Shown: positions 7,744 to 15,942 of the stretch, piece by piece | Numbering within the stretch: the first letter of the stretch is position 1 | Layout of the letters: each line of letters opens with the position of its first letter | Assembly (NCBI RefSeq): GCF_024125445.1 | Contig: NZ_JAMXWM010000037.1 | Location: forward strand, 1-38,413 | Length of the DNA: 38,413 nt | Source of the DNA: Sporolactobacillus shoreicorticis | Lineage (GTDB): Bacteria; Bacillota; Bacilli; Bacillales; Sporolactobacillaceae | Direction of reading: 5' to 3' | Program-made: the position numbers and the translations under genes | The notes under the pieces: generated by a model | The model's input: only the letters and a program-made list of their open reading frames with translations | Database searches by the model: none | Told to the model about the DNA's origin: nothing

Positions 7744-8802
7744 TTATCCGTTTTCTGACAAGCATTTCAAAACCAAATTGACAAAGATCCTTCGTATACG
7801 ATTCATATTAATTTTCCTACTTATATGAACTCGGTTGCTTAGTAAAATGAATCCGAGTTGTCTTTCAGGATCAATCCAAAATGACGTTCCCGTGAATCCT
7901 GTATGCCCATAGCTTTCTTTAGATACCAGATAACCACCTGGCGAATATCGTTTTTCATTCAGCTGCCAGCCAATTCCACGAGCTGATGCAAATTCTCTTG
8001 TATAATTTTTGCGACTGGCAGTCAACGTTGCCGGTGATAAAAAGTAATTGCCATTATACATTTTGCCGTTATTCATCAACATATGGACATAATTTTTTAG
8101 ATCATGAAGATTAGAGAATAGACCCGCATGACCGGACACTCCGCCCATATAATTAGCATTTTCATCATGTACGTGTCCCCATTGATATTCACCCATTTTA
8201 GGCATCCATTCCGTAGGTACAATAGAATACAAATCCTCAGTAGGACTAAATCCCGTATGCGTCATATCTAGAGGTTCATATATGTTTTTTTTCGTAAATT
8301 GATCTAACGGACAGTCAGTTAACTTCTCAACTAAAAAACCGAGCAAAATAAAATTCAAATCACTATATACTGTATCCACGCCTGGTTTGGCTTCGATTGT
8401 CAGAATAAAGTGCAACATCGCTTCCCTATCCATCCCATATTTATAAAAGGGAAATGAAGGTGGGAATCCGCTTGTATGAGTCAATAGATGCATCAGTGTA
8501 AGATCTGAATTCACTTCCTCCGGGAAAAAAAGGCGAATCGGATCATCAAAATCGATTCGCCCTTGTTCTAAGAGCAACAAAATGCTCGGTAGTGTTGCAC
8601 AAACTTTCGTAAGCGATGCAAGATCGAATAGTGAATCGAGCCTCATTGGAATTTTTTTGTCAGTATAGGAATAACCAATTGCTTTTTCAGCAATTGTCTC
8701 TTGCTGATTAATGACCCCATACACAACACCTGGAATTTGGTGGGCTTCAACGCATCCCTTTAAAAATTGATCGACAACTTCAAAGTCACGGTCCTTCATC
8801 AT
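7744..8802 (-). CDS. Serine hydrolase of the beta-lactamase/AmiE (YbbE) class, cytoplasmic
   Basis: A 352-residue beta-lactamase-fold hydrolase (class C / DD-peptidase type). The nucleophile motif is SLTK at 63-66, the second motif YSDLN is at 146-150, and GHTGFTG at 299-305 takes the place of the KTG box. In B. subtilis the corresponding operon gene (ybbE, amiE) encodes an amidase that frees MurNAc from its stem peptide, but that protein is exported and longer. Here there is no signal peptide (MMKDRDFEVVDQF), so the enzyme should act in the cytoplasm. The ATG has GGGAGG six bases upstream. It sits between murR and anmK, 11 bases after murR. The fold is certain; amidase activity on imported MurNAc-peptide is inferred from position, and esterase or D-aminopeptidase activity is possible. 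Confidence 0.85.
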   Translation of the reverse strand: MMKDRDFEVVDQFLKGCVEAHQIPGVVYGVINQQETIAEKAIGYSYTDKKIPMRLDSLFDLASLTKVCATLPSILLLLEQGRIDFDDPIRLFFPEEVNSDLTLMHLLTHTSGFPPSFPFYKYGMDREAMLHFILTIEAKPGVDTVYSDLNFILLGFLVEKLTDCPLDQFTKKNIYEPLDMTHTGFSPTEDLYSIVPTEWMPKMGEYQWGHVHDENANYMGGVSGHAGLFSNLHDLKNYVHMLMNNGKMYNGNYFLSPATLTASRKNYTREFASARGIGWQLNEKRYSPGGYLVSKESYGHTGFTGTSFWIDPERQLGFILLSNRVHISRKINMNRIRRIFVNLVLKCLSENG

Positions 8803-8813
8803 TCCTTTCCTCC

Positions 8814-9671
8814 CTACTTTACTCGAAAGCTTTTCTTAATGGCTCCCATTGATCGATTAAGGTATTGAAGTGATGATTCATATTGATGACCAACGACTGA
8901 AAGATAAAGAATATCAACTATATTAAGTTGAACGATGCGTGAGGAAGTAGCCGCGCTTCGCACATTGGATTCGGAAGATACAATTCCTATATGAATATCA
9001 ACCAATTTTCCAAGTGTATTATTTCCGTACCGCGTAATACCAACTGTTTTTGCCCCTGATTCCTTAGCAGATTTAATACATTCTACGGTTTGCAACGTTT
9101 CGCCAGAATTTGAGAACGCCACTGCTACGTCATTTTCTGTTAACGTAACTGAAGATGTTAATTGAAGATGATTGTCCGCATAGGCCGTACAAGGCTTATT
9201 GATCCGCATAAATTTCACTTGTGCATCATGAGCAACAAGCTGCGAGGCACCTGATCCATAAAAGTCAATTCGATGCGCTCTCTCAATCAAATCAATTGCC
9301 ATCTGAAGCTTTTGTAAATCTAAAATCTTCAATGTTTCATTAATTGAATAAATATTATTATTTGATACAGAAGATACAATAGTGCTTAAATTGCTGCCGG
9401 GATTGATTTCTTTATACTCATCACCGTTGGAGCGAGTATCCTGCAAATCACCAGCTACGCAGAGTTTCAGTTCCTGATAGCCTTTAAACCGAAGCGTTTT
9501 GCACAAGCGGATAATTGCTGATTGGCTGGAGCCGCTTGCTTCTGCTAATTCGCTCACTGTCATCTGAACCATTTGTTCAGGATGGTTAAGTGTAAATTTT
9601 GCTGCTTTTTGTTCCGACCGATTTAATGCATCGTAAGATTCTTTAAGTCTGGAAAGTCCGCCTCTAAGCAT
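8814..9671 (-). CDS. murR: RpiR-family regulator with SIS domain, MurR-like
   Basis: A 285-residue regulator. The N-terminal HTH_6 domain spans roughly residues 1-78, with the recognition segment SELAEASGSSQSAIIRLCK. The C-terminal SIS sugar-phosphate domain includes FYGSGASQLVAHDAQ and VAFSNSGETLQTVECI. RpiR proteins in MurNAc loci (MurR) respond to MurNAc-6-phosphate, the substrate of MurQ. The ATG has AGGTGA five bases upstream. It is the sixth gene of the operon, between the ABC ATPase and the serine hydrolase, so it would regulate its own transcription unit. Candidate operators are the inverted repeats upstream of the binding-protein gene (15652-15769). Whether it also acts on murP-mupG cannot be told from the sequence. 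Confidence 0.88.
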   Translation of the reverse strand: MLRGGLSRLKESYDALNRSEQKAAKFTLNHPEQMVQMTVSELAEASGSSQSAIIRLCKTLRFKGYQELKLCVAGDLQDTRSNGDEYKEINPGSNLSTIVSSVSNNNIYSINETLKILDLQKLQMAIDLIERAHRIDFYGSGASQLVAHDAQVKFMRINKPCTAYADNHLQLTSSVTLTENDVAVAFSNSGETLQTVECIKSAKESGAKTVGITRYGNNTLGKLVDIHIGIVSSESNVRSAATSSRIVQLNIVDILYLSVVGHQYESSLQYLNRSMGAIKKSFRVK

Positions 9672-9717
9672 GTCATCACCTAATTTTCATCATCTTCAGA
9701 ACTGTAGTCATTACGTG

Positions 9718-10716
9718 TCAGATTGATTCTGCTGCTACTTGCCGGACTTTTGGAAAAAAGCAAGCATGGTATGCATCATCATTATGAATAAGCTCAGGTT
9801 GTTTTTCATCACAAATTGACTGTTTAAAAGGACACCGATCTGCAAAAAGACATCCACGTGTTTCCTCTTCACTCTGTTTAAATTGAGAAGTTATAACAAA
9901 ACGATCCTTTCCTGGCTTTTCAATACCCTTTAATATCGGCATGGCACTTAATAGTGCTTGGGTGTATGGATGTTGTGGTCTTCTGATCACTCGTTCAGTC
10001 CGTCCTCTTTCAATAACCATTCCTTTATATACAACATATAATTCCGTATCGTTCCCCAAATAACGGGCAGAAGCAATATCGTGTGTAATGAATAAGATGG
10101 AAATATTGTGACGTTCTCTCAAGTAACGAAGCAATTTTAAAATTCCCAATCGCAACGAGACATCGATCATAGAGACTACCTCATCTGCGATCAGCATTTC
10201 AGGTTCCACGGTCAAAGCTCGTGCAATAATCACTCTTTGTCGTTGACCACCTGAAAGCATGTGAGGGTATTTAAATAAAATTGTTTCAGGATCCAACCCC
10301 ACCAGTTTAAGCAGTTCATCCATACGCTGTCTAATCCAGTCTACATCTTTTTTCTTTTGTTTCGCCACTTTCTTCAATGTCGCCTTCATCATTTGTTCAA
10401 TTGTATGCGTTGGATTTAACGCTTGATATGGATCTTGGTGAATAAGTTGAATTTTTTGAAGAAGCTTGGCACGTGCACCCCGCTTGAGTCTTGAAATATC
10501 TTGGCCATCTATGATAATTGATCCGGAACTAGGCCTCTCCATTCCGCAAAGCATGCGACCAATTGTCGTTTTGCCACACCCAGATTCGCCAATCAAGCAA
10601 AGTGCACCTCCGCTCGAAATTGTCAAATTGACATTTCGTACTGCGTGAACGGTTTTGTGATTAGAAAACTTTGCTTTTATCTGAAAAAATTTCTGTAGAT
10701 TTTTAATTTCAATCAT
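9718..10716 (-). CDS. Oligopeptide-type ABC transporter ATPase (OppF/DppF-like)
   Basis: A complete ABC ATPase of about 332 residues: Walker A GESGCGKT (45-52 counted from the upstream ATG), signature LSGGQRQRV (156-164), Walker B MLIADE (176-181), H-loop THD near 213-215, and the C-terminal oligopeptide-transporter extension with RGCLFADRCP. Two ATGs are available; the second (10714-10716) is better placed, with AGGGTGG six bases upstream, and the gene overlaps the end of the preceding ATPase gene by eight bases. It powers the importer together with the paired OppD-like ATPase. The domain would classify it as a peptide importer subunit; its place in a murein-salvage operon suggests that the cargo is a muropeptide or wall disaccharide. 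Confidence 0.92.
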   Translation of the reverse strand: MIEIKNLQKFFQIKAKFSNHKTVHAVRNVNLTISSGGALCLIGESGCGKTTIGRMLCGMERPSSGSIIIDGQDISRLKRGARAKLLQKIQLIHQDPYQALNPTHTIEQMMKATLKKVAKQKKKDVDWIRQRMDELLKLVGLDPETILFKYPHMLSGGQRQRVIIARALTVEPEMLIADEVVSMIDVSLRLGILKLLRYLRERHNISILFITHDIASARYLGNDTELYVVYKGMVIERGRTERVIRRPQHPYTQALLSAMPILKGIEKPGKDRFVITSQFKQSEEETRGCLFADRCPFKQSICDEKQPELIHNDDAYHACFFPKVRQVAAESI

Positions 10717-11737
10717 TTGCATCCACCCTAAAACATGCGACTTTGTGATACCCGCTCGTTATATTCAGTTCTGGTCGGCTGTCCCGACATGAATCTGTTC
10801 TTATTGGACACCGATCATAAAACAGGCAGCCTTCCTGCTTAAAAGTTCTATAATCTGGTGAAGATCCTTTTAATGGCTCAGCAGCATCAATATCTCCGGA
10901 AATTTTAGGAATTGCTTTAATTAAACCTTTTGTATAGGGGTGCTTTGGGGAGGCCAGTACCTCGCTGGTTTTTCCTTCTTCAACGATTTCTCCTGCATAA
11001 AAAATTTCAATGCGTTCTGAAAGATCAGCAATAACGCCAATGTCATGAGAAACAAAAGCAATCGTGAGGTTTTTTTCCTTTTGAAGCTCACGAATGATTT
11101 CAAGCACCGATGCTTGAGAAAGCATATCCAACGCAGTTGTGGATTCATCCAAAAATACGATATTGGCATTTAGAACAAGGGAAAACATAATACCCACGCG
11201 TTGACGCATGCCACCCGAGAGTTCATGTTGAAAGGAAGCTAACACACGATCTGCGTCTAAGCCAAGCCGTATCAGCAGTTCCTTTGCATACTTGATCAAT
11301 GCGCGTAAATCATGAACCTCATGTGCTCGTCCCAGATCTAATATCTGCTGACCAATACGGCGAAGCGGATTCAACGAATTTTGAGCAGCTTGAAAGACAA
11401 AGCCAATTTCTTTTCCGCGAATTTTACGCTGTTTCTCAGAACTTAACTGGAGCATATCGTTCTCGCCATTCAATAAGACAGACCCACTTGTAATTTTTCC
11501 CGGTTTGGTCACGGCATTCATAATCGCCATGATTAATGTTGATTTTCCAGACCCGGATTCTCCTATAATACCCGTTATACTTCCCCTTGGAAGGTCAATA
11601 TCAACATTCCGTACAGCAGGTATGTCGCCAGTTGGCGTTGCATAAACAACATTTATGTTCCTTGCACTGATCGCCATCTTCTGTTGCTCTTTAAATGTAC
11701 TCTCTGTGTTCACAGTTGACGTATCAGACATCTTCAT
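10709..11737 (-). CDS. Oligopeptide-type ABC transporter ATPase (OppD/DppD-like)
   Basis: A 342-residue ABC ATPase with Walker A GESGSGKST (59-67), signature LSGGMRQRV (173-181), Walker B IVFLDE (193-198) and a C-terminal oligopeptide/dipeptide extension containing GCLFYDRCP plus further cysteines (SCRDSRPE, VACF), as in DppD-type subunits that may bind an iron-sulfur cluster. The start ATG overlaps the stop of the upstream permease gene (ATGA), and AAGGAGGA lies just before it; a second ATG two codons in is also usable. The overlap implies translational coupling. It forms the ATPase heterodimer with the following gene. Confidence 0.92.
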   Translation of the reverse strand: MKMSDTSTVNTESTFKEQQKMAISARNINVVYATPTGDIPAVRNVDIDLPRGSITGIIGESGSGKSTLIMAIMNAVTKPGKITSGSVLLNGENDMLQLSSEKQRKIRGKEIGFVFQAAQNSLNPLRRIGQQILDLGRAHEVHDLRALIKYAKELLIRLGLDADRVLASFQHELSGGMRQRVGIMFSLVLNANIVFLDESTTALDMLSQASVLEIIRELQKEKNLTIAFVSHDIGVIADLSERIEIFYAGEIVEEGKTSEVLASPKHPYTKGLIKAIPKISGDIDAAEPLKGSSPDYRTFKQEGCLFYDRCPIRTDSCRDSRPELNITSGYHKVACFRVDAND

Positions 11738-12651
11738 ACATCCTCCTTTAAACGCGGATTGAACATTTCATCAACAGCATCCAAAAATAATACGATACCC
11801 AAGGTTAAGAGAAGCAGTGCTAATAAAGGAGACAGTAAATACGGCAAAGCATCTGGGCTGCTCATCGCCCCTGCTGAGAAAACAGCCATATTAAGCATAA
11901 CGCCCCAGTTGTTCACATGAAATGGAACAACTCCTAAGAAGAAAAGGCCGACTTCTGCGTAAATACACCCTGTAATTGATGTCAACAAGTTCATTCCAAT
12001 ATACGAACTGACATTTGGAAGAATTTCGCGGAACAGGATATAGAAAGGTGATAAACCCAATCCTCTCGCCGCCTCAACAAATCCACGTTCTCTCAGCGAG
12101 AGTGTTTGAGATCTTACCGCTCTCGCCATTCCTCCCCAGCTCGTAATACCTAGAATGAACCCCATGGCAAGCGGATGTCCAAAATTCCAAACCGTAGACA
12201 AAACGACAAGAAGCGGGAATGAAGGTATCGTTAAGAAGAAATCAGTTATTCGCATGATGATTGAATCCGACCAACCAACAAAATAACCCGCAATTAATCC
12301 CATTACGGTGCCAAATATAACCGTGAACAGCGCTCCTAGTGCAGCGGCCAAAAGCACATATCTGGCCCCTGTAATAATAAGTGCAAGATTGCTCGTTCCT
12401 TCAAAATCGGTACCCAGTGGATATTTCCAGCTAATCGGTGCGTAAATTGCATTGGTGTTAATCGGTAAATGACTAGAATAAAGATAGGGCCCGAATATTG
12501 CCATCAATGTAAACAGAATAATAATAGCGAAACCAATGATCCTACTCTTTTTTCTTGTTATTGATTTCCAAGCTGCTTTCCAAAAGGAAACTCCATTATA
12601 TGGTTTGGGTTTAAATGCATGCACTGGTTGTGCTGTATCTGGTATTGGCAT
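11734..12651 (-). CDS. ABC transporter permease (OppC/DppC-like)
   Basis: A 305-residue inner-membrane permease. A short cytoplasmic N-terminus is followed by a first membrane helix (about 38-54, IIGFAIIILFTLMAIFG), an extracytoplasmic segment, and then a block of five further helices. The EAA coupling loop is RERGFVEAARGLGLSPFYIL with the downstream REILPN, the usual contact for the ATPase. The start ATG (12649-12651) has AAGGAGGT nine bases upstream, which overlaps the stop of the preceding permease gene. It pairs with the OppB-like subunit to form the pore. Confidence 0.92.
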   Translation of the reverse strand: MPIPDTAQPVHAFKPKPYNGVSFWKAAWKSITRKKSRIIGFAIIILFTLMAIFGPYLYSSHLPINTNAIYAPISWKYPLGTDFEGTSNLALIITGARYVLLAAALGALFTVIFGTVMGLIAGYFVGWSDSIIMRITDFFLTIPSFPLLVVLSTVWNFGHPLAMGFILGITSWGGMARAVRSQTLSLRERGFVEAARGLGLSPFYILFREILPNVSSYIGMNLLTSITGCIYAEVGLFFLGVVPFHVNNWGVMLNMAVFSAGAMSSPDALPYLLSPLLALLLLTLGIVLFLDAVDEMFNPRLKEDV

Positions 12652-12658
12652 ACATGAT

Positions 12659-13651
12659 TTACCTCCTTATCCGTGGATCGACAAATGTATATAGAAAATC
12701 TGTAATAATATTTGCAACAATAACTGCAATTGTAATTAAAAGAAAAGCACCGCTCATTAATGGATAATCTCTTGTATCTATTGACTTTAGTAAAAGGTTT
12801 CCGAGCCCAGGATAATCAAAAATATTTTCAATGAATACCGATCCTCCGAACATGAAACCAATAGACAGGGTAAACAATGTGAATAGTGGAAGAATTGCAT
12901 TATGTGCAATATATCCTACGATTGTTGACGATTTAAGTCCACGAATTTCAGATGCCAAGATAAAGTCATCACCTAACACAGTAATGACGCTTGACTTCAT
13001 CGTGAGCAGCCAGCCGCCATAACTTGACAAGGCATAAGTTACAACAGGTAAAACCGCATGACTCATTAAAGAAGAAATGAACGGCCAATTAAATCCCGGA
13101 TCAATTGAAGAATCATAGGGTGCACCGAACGGGAGAATTGGCCAAAGAGCAGTGAACAAGTAAGCCAACAACAGTCCCATAACAAACTGCGGAACACCAT
13201 GGAGCAAAGAACCCGAGACTGTCAATACTGTCCCGCTTGGTGATGATCGCTTGATTGCAGAAATGACACCTGCAAGAACCCCAATAAGAAAGCTGGCAAT
13301 CAAACCTGTAAACACAAGGATCAAGGTCCATGGTGCGGCAGTAAGAATAATGTGTGACACACCAATGCCCTCATACGAAATTGACTGTCCAAAATCAAAA
13401 TGCAACAATCCCCAAATATAATTGATAAATTGTTCGCCTACCGGTTCATCAGGGATAAAACCATACATGACTTTAACCTGATTTTCCGCTTGAACAGGAG
13501 TCATCCCCTGCATAATTAATTGATTGTATTGTGCGCTCACTGGATCCCCTGGCATTAATCGAATTAGAAAAAAAGTTAATGAAGCTACTGCCAATACCAT
13601 TAGTATTCCAGAAAAAATCCGCCAAACAAGGCGGATTAAAAAACTCCTCAT
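12659..13651 (-). CDS. ABC transporter permease (OppB/DppB-like)
   Basis: A 330-residue permease with the OppB/DppB signature order: N-terminal helix with FFLIRLMPGDP (about 27-37), a long extracytoplasmic stretch, then membrane helices and the coupling loop ASEIRGLKSSTIVGYIAHNAILP. It ends YTFVDPRIR, typical of the family. The ATG at 13649-13651 follows AAAGGAGGTG with ten bases of spacing. It lies 63 bases after the binding-protein gene. Fold and role are clear; the substrate is not readable from the sequence. Confidence 0.92.
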   Translation of the reverse strand: MRSFLIRLVWRIFSGILMVLAVASLTFFLIRLMPGDPVSAQYNQLIMQGMTPVQAENQVKVMYGFIPDEPVGEQFINYIWGLLHFDFGQSISYEGIGVSHIILTAAPWTLILVFTGLIASFLIGVLAGVISAIKRSSPSGTVLTVSGSLLHGVPQFVMGLLLAYLFTALWPILPFGAPYDSSIDPGFNWPFISSLMSHAVLPVVTYALSSYGGWLLTMKSSVITVLGDDFILASEIRGLKSSTIVGYIAHNAILPLFTLFTLSIGFMFGGSVFIENIFDYPGLGNLLLKSIDTRDYPLMSGAFLLITIAVIVANIITDFLYTFVDPRIRR

Positions 13652-13714
13652 AAATATCCCGCACCTCCTTTGATTAACTCATTTCTCATGTTGCTGCTTT
13701 GGAACCTCTCTATC

Positions 13715-15535
13715 TTATTTGGATGCTTTTGGTGCTACATAGCCCATTGCCATCCAAACACCTGGCATATTGTTCATTAACCCTTCATCTTTTACAGGAA
13801 AGTTATTAAATCTTGACGTATTAACAAACTGAACATGTGTATAATCCCAGATTTCAATCATTGGAACATATTCATTAGTAGCCAAAGCTAGTTTCTGGAC
13901 AGCATCTTTTTGCTGATCTGGTTTTAGTTGATTTAATTTGAATGTCAATTCACCAGGATTCACTGTTTCGCCAGTGGATAGCTTTAATTTTTCAGGAAGA
14001 CCGATCCAATTGCCCTTTGTTTTATCCTTCTGGTCATAGTAAGTAAGCTTTCCATTCAGAATATTGTAGCCGTCCGGAGTTCCGTAAATTCTAGCGTAGG
14101 CTGTATACAAATTAGGACTGAGTGAGTTCAGCCAGAATCCGACTGCATATTTTTGGGCTGCCATGTCGGCTTGATATTGTGCAAAACTGCTGACAATCGT
14201 CGGCTTGGCATCGATACCAAAATCAGTCAGTTGACTAGAAATTACTTTGCCACCTTGAATCCAGTCACTAAATCCGTTTACAACATAAATGTTCATCGTC
14301 CAGGGCTTTCCATTTGGCAGTAACCATTTACCATCCTTCTTTTTAAACCCTTCTTTTTCAAGAATCGAAGCAGCCTTGTCAAGATCGTGGTTATAGCCAT
14401 TCATCTTTGAACGAACAGAACTGTCAATCCAATCGGCAGCCGCACTATCTGTGATACCATCCGTATATTTTGCTGGTTTGCCGACAACTGGTTCTGCTAC
14501 CTTTTGGACAGCTTCTCGATCGATTACATAAGCTAGAGCTTTACGCACGTTAACATTGCCGTAAGGATCGAATTTTTGATTAAATGCAAGTGAAGCAGCA
14601 ACATAGGTCGGTGTAGTTACCTTCTCATTCGTCTTTTTATTCAGTGCATTATTTAAAATATTTTTAGGCATCGATGTGAACGGTGTTGCGTCAAGTTGAC
14701 CAGCAATCAAATAATTCCAAATCTGTTGATTTCCAGTATAGTTACGCAGTGAAACACTGTTTACTTTTACTTTGTTTGCTGCATAGAAGTATTTATTTTT
14801 TACTAAATAAGCTTCTCCAGGATTCAAGCGCTTAAGAATGAAGGGGCCAGCAGAAATGTCCGTCTTTGGAGCAAACTTTGTAATACTTTTCCCGAGTTTT
14901 GTTAATTGATCTTGAGCTTTTTTTGCCTGAGCTGCTTTAGTTTTATCTTTTCCTGCATATAAAGACTGATCAATGACTGACCAAATATCATCAGGCAACA
15001 GTTTGCCGTACTGGAAGCTAGGAACCACTGTCTGCTGCAGGGCATCATGCATAAAACTTTTGTACGTACCGCCCGACACTTGGCTAAGTTCAATTTTTTT
15101 ATTTGACAATACTTTAACTGATCCAAGAGAAAATGATTGTGCCGTGCCTTGAGTAAAGGCAATAGCCATTGATGTTTTGACATCATCAGCGGTAACTGAC
15201 TTCCCGTTTGACCACTTTGCCTTCGGTTGCAATTCAATGGTAGCTTTCATTCCATCCGGGCTTTCACTCCACGATTTTGCCAATCCCGGATAGAATTTAT
15301 TCAAGTCCGTAGCAAGACCAGAAGACCAAGCCAATTGCATCTTATCAAAACTTGTAAATGAATTGCCTGTCGTATTGTACGGATTTTTAGGTGCGCCTGG
15401 TGAGATAGGATGATAATAGTAAACAGTTGTGAACTTTGCATTACTATTATTTGATTGCGAGCCGCCGCATGCTGTCAGTGAAATTCCAAGTACCGCAATT
15501 AATAATAGAATAGAAAGTCGTTTGAATAACTTCAA
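13715..15535 (-). CDS. Family 5 extracellular solute-binding lipoprotein of the ABC importer
   Basis: A 606-residue SBP_bac_5 protein. The N-terminus is a lipoprotein signal: KLFKRLSILLLIAVLG, then the lipobox LTAC with the lipidated cysteine at residue 23, then a Gly/Ser/Asn-rich linker. The mature part has family-5 features such as KSWSESPDGMKATIELQPKA, GKSVTADDV and VRKALAYVIDREAV. Family members usually bind peptides but also nickel, heme or oligosaccharides, including murein peptides. It starts at TTG (15533-15535), supported by GGGGGAGG eight bases upstream; no ATG is near. It is the first gene of the 13-gene salvage operon and so the likely specificity determinant for the imported wall fragment. 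Confidence 0.93.
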   Translation of the reverse strand: MKLFKRLSILLLIAVLGISLTACGGSQSNNSNAKFTTVYYYHPISPGAPKNPYNTTGNSFTSFDKMQLAWSSGLATDLNKFYPGLAKSWSESPDGMKATIELQPKAKWSNGKSVTADDVKTSMAIAFTQGTAQSFSLGSVKVLSNKKIELSQVSGGTYKSFMHDALQQTVVPSFQYGKLLPDDIWSVIDQSLYAGKDKTKAAQAKKAQDQLTKLGKSITKFAPKTDISAGPFILKRLNPGEAYLVKNKYFYAANKVKVNSVSLRNYTGNQQIWNYLIAGQLDATPFTSMPKNILNNALNKKTNEKVTTPTYVAASLAFNQKFDPYGNVNVRKALAYVIDREAVQKVAEPVVGKPAKYTDGITDSAAADWIDSSVRSKMNGYNHDLDKAASILEKEGFKKKDGKWLLPNGKPWTMNIYVVNGFSDWIQGGKVISSQLTDFGIDAKPTIVSSFAQYQADMAAQKYAVGFWLNSLSPNLYTAYARIYGTPDGYNILNGKLTYYDQKDKTKGNWIGLPEKLKLSTGETVNPGELTFKLNQLKPDQQKDAVQKLALATNEYVPMIEIWDYTHVQFVNTSRFNNFPVKDEGLMNNMPGVWMAMGYVAPKASK

Positions 15536-15559
15536 TTTAGGTTCCTCCCCCTTTTTAAA

Positions 15560-15573
15560 AGCAACCGTTTCAA
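15560..15573 (-). promoter_or_regulatory. Weak candidate cre (CcpA) site
   Basis: AGCAACCGTTTCAA resembles the palindromic CcpA consensus TGNAANCGNTTNCA around a central CG, with two mismatches (A for T at position 1, A for C near the right end). It lies between the predicted promoter and the ribosome binding site of the binding-lipoprotein gene, where a roadblock-type cre would act. Short sites like this arise by chance. Confidence 0.25.
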
Positions 15574-15651
15574 ATTACTTGCAATTGATAAATTTTTTCA
15601 TCATCACCTTAAAAAATATTTTGTATAAAAAATGAACAGGATTAAAACGTC

Positions 15652-15695
15652 ATAATATTTTATACCAAATAAATTAATATTATATAAAATATTAT
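15652..15695. repeat. Perfect 13-base inverted repeat, candidate operator
   Basis: ATAATATTTTATA (15652-15664) and its exact complement TATAAAATATTAT (15683-15695) are separated by 18 bases. Each arm is itself nearly palindromic. It lies about 120-160 bases upstream of the binding-lipoprotein start and downstream of the predicted promoter. A regulator such as the operon's MurR-like protein could bind it, but the extreme AT content makes chance symmetry possible. Confidence 0.4.
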
Positions 15696-15726
15696 TTCAA
15701 CAACACCTACATTTTAGTTTTCACAC

Positions 15727-15769
15727 AATAATTTGTCTATAGGAGTGTCATATTATCTGACAAATTATT
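15727..15769 (-). promoter_or_regulatory. Promoter candidate framed by an 11-base inverted repeat
   Basis: Reading on the minus strand, TTGTCA (complement of 15758-15763) and TATAGA (complement of 15736-15741) with 16 bases between them form a reasonable sigma-A promoter for the salvage operon. The arms AATAATTTGTC (15727-15737) and GACAAATTATT (15759-15769) are exact inverted repeats and cover parts of the -35 and -10 boxes. Outer arms ACACAAT and ATTGTGT (15723-15729, 15778-15784) extend the symmetry. This is the layout expected of a repressor site that occludes the polymerase. Confidence 0.45.
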
Positions 15770-15942
15770 TTTAGAAAATTGTGTAACGAGAAAATATATA
15801 CTAAATTGGGCATAGTGACAATTTTTCTTTCCATAATTTATTTTGGTAAAGATTTTTTCAACTTTAATCAAGGAATCAAAAACCTGACTTTTGCAGCTAA
15901 ATAGACTAAAAAACAGCCATGAACCCTTATGGTTATTGGTTT

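Larger units (their letters stand above)
15541..15942. other. Leader and control region of the salvage operon
   Basis: About 400 very AT-rich bases with no credible gene. It holds a possible catabolite-repression site (15560-15573), a 13-base inverted repeat (15652-15695), an 11-base inverted repeat overlapping a promoter candidate (15727-15769), and the 3' edge of a decayed insertion sequence beyond 15943. The region 15785-15942 shows only a short repeat-rich AT stretch and nothing else I can name. Confidence 0.5.
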
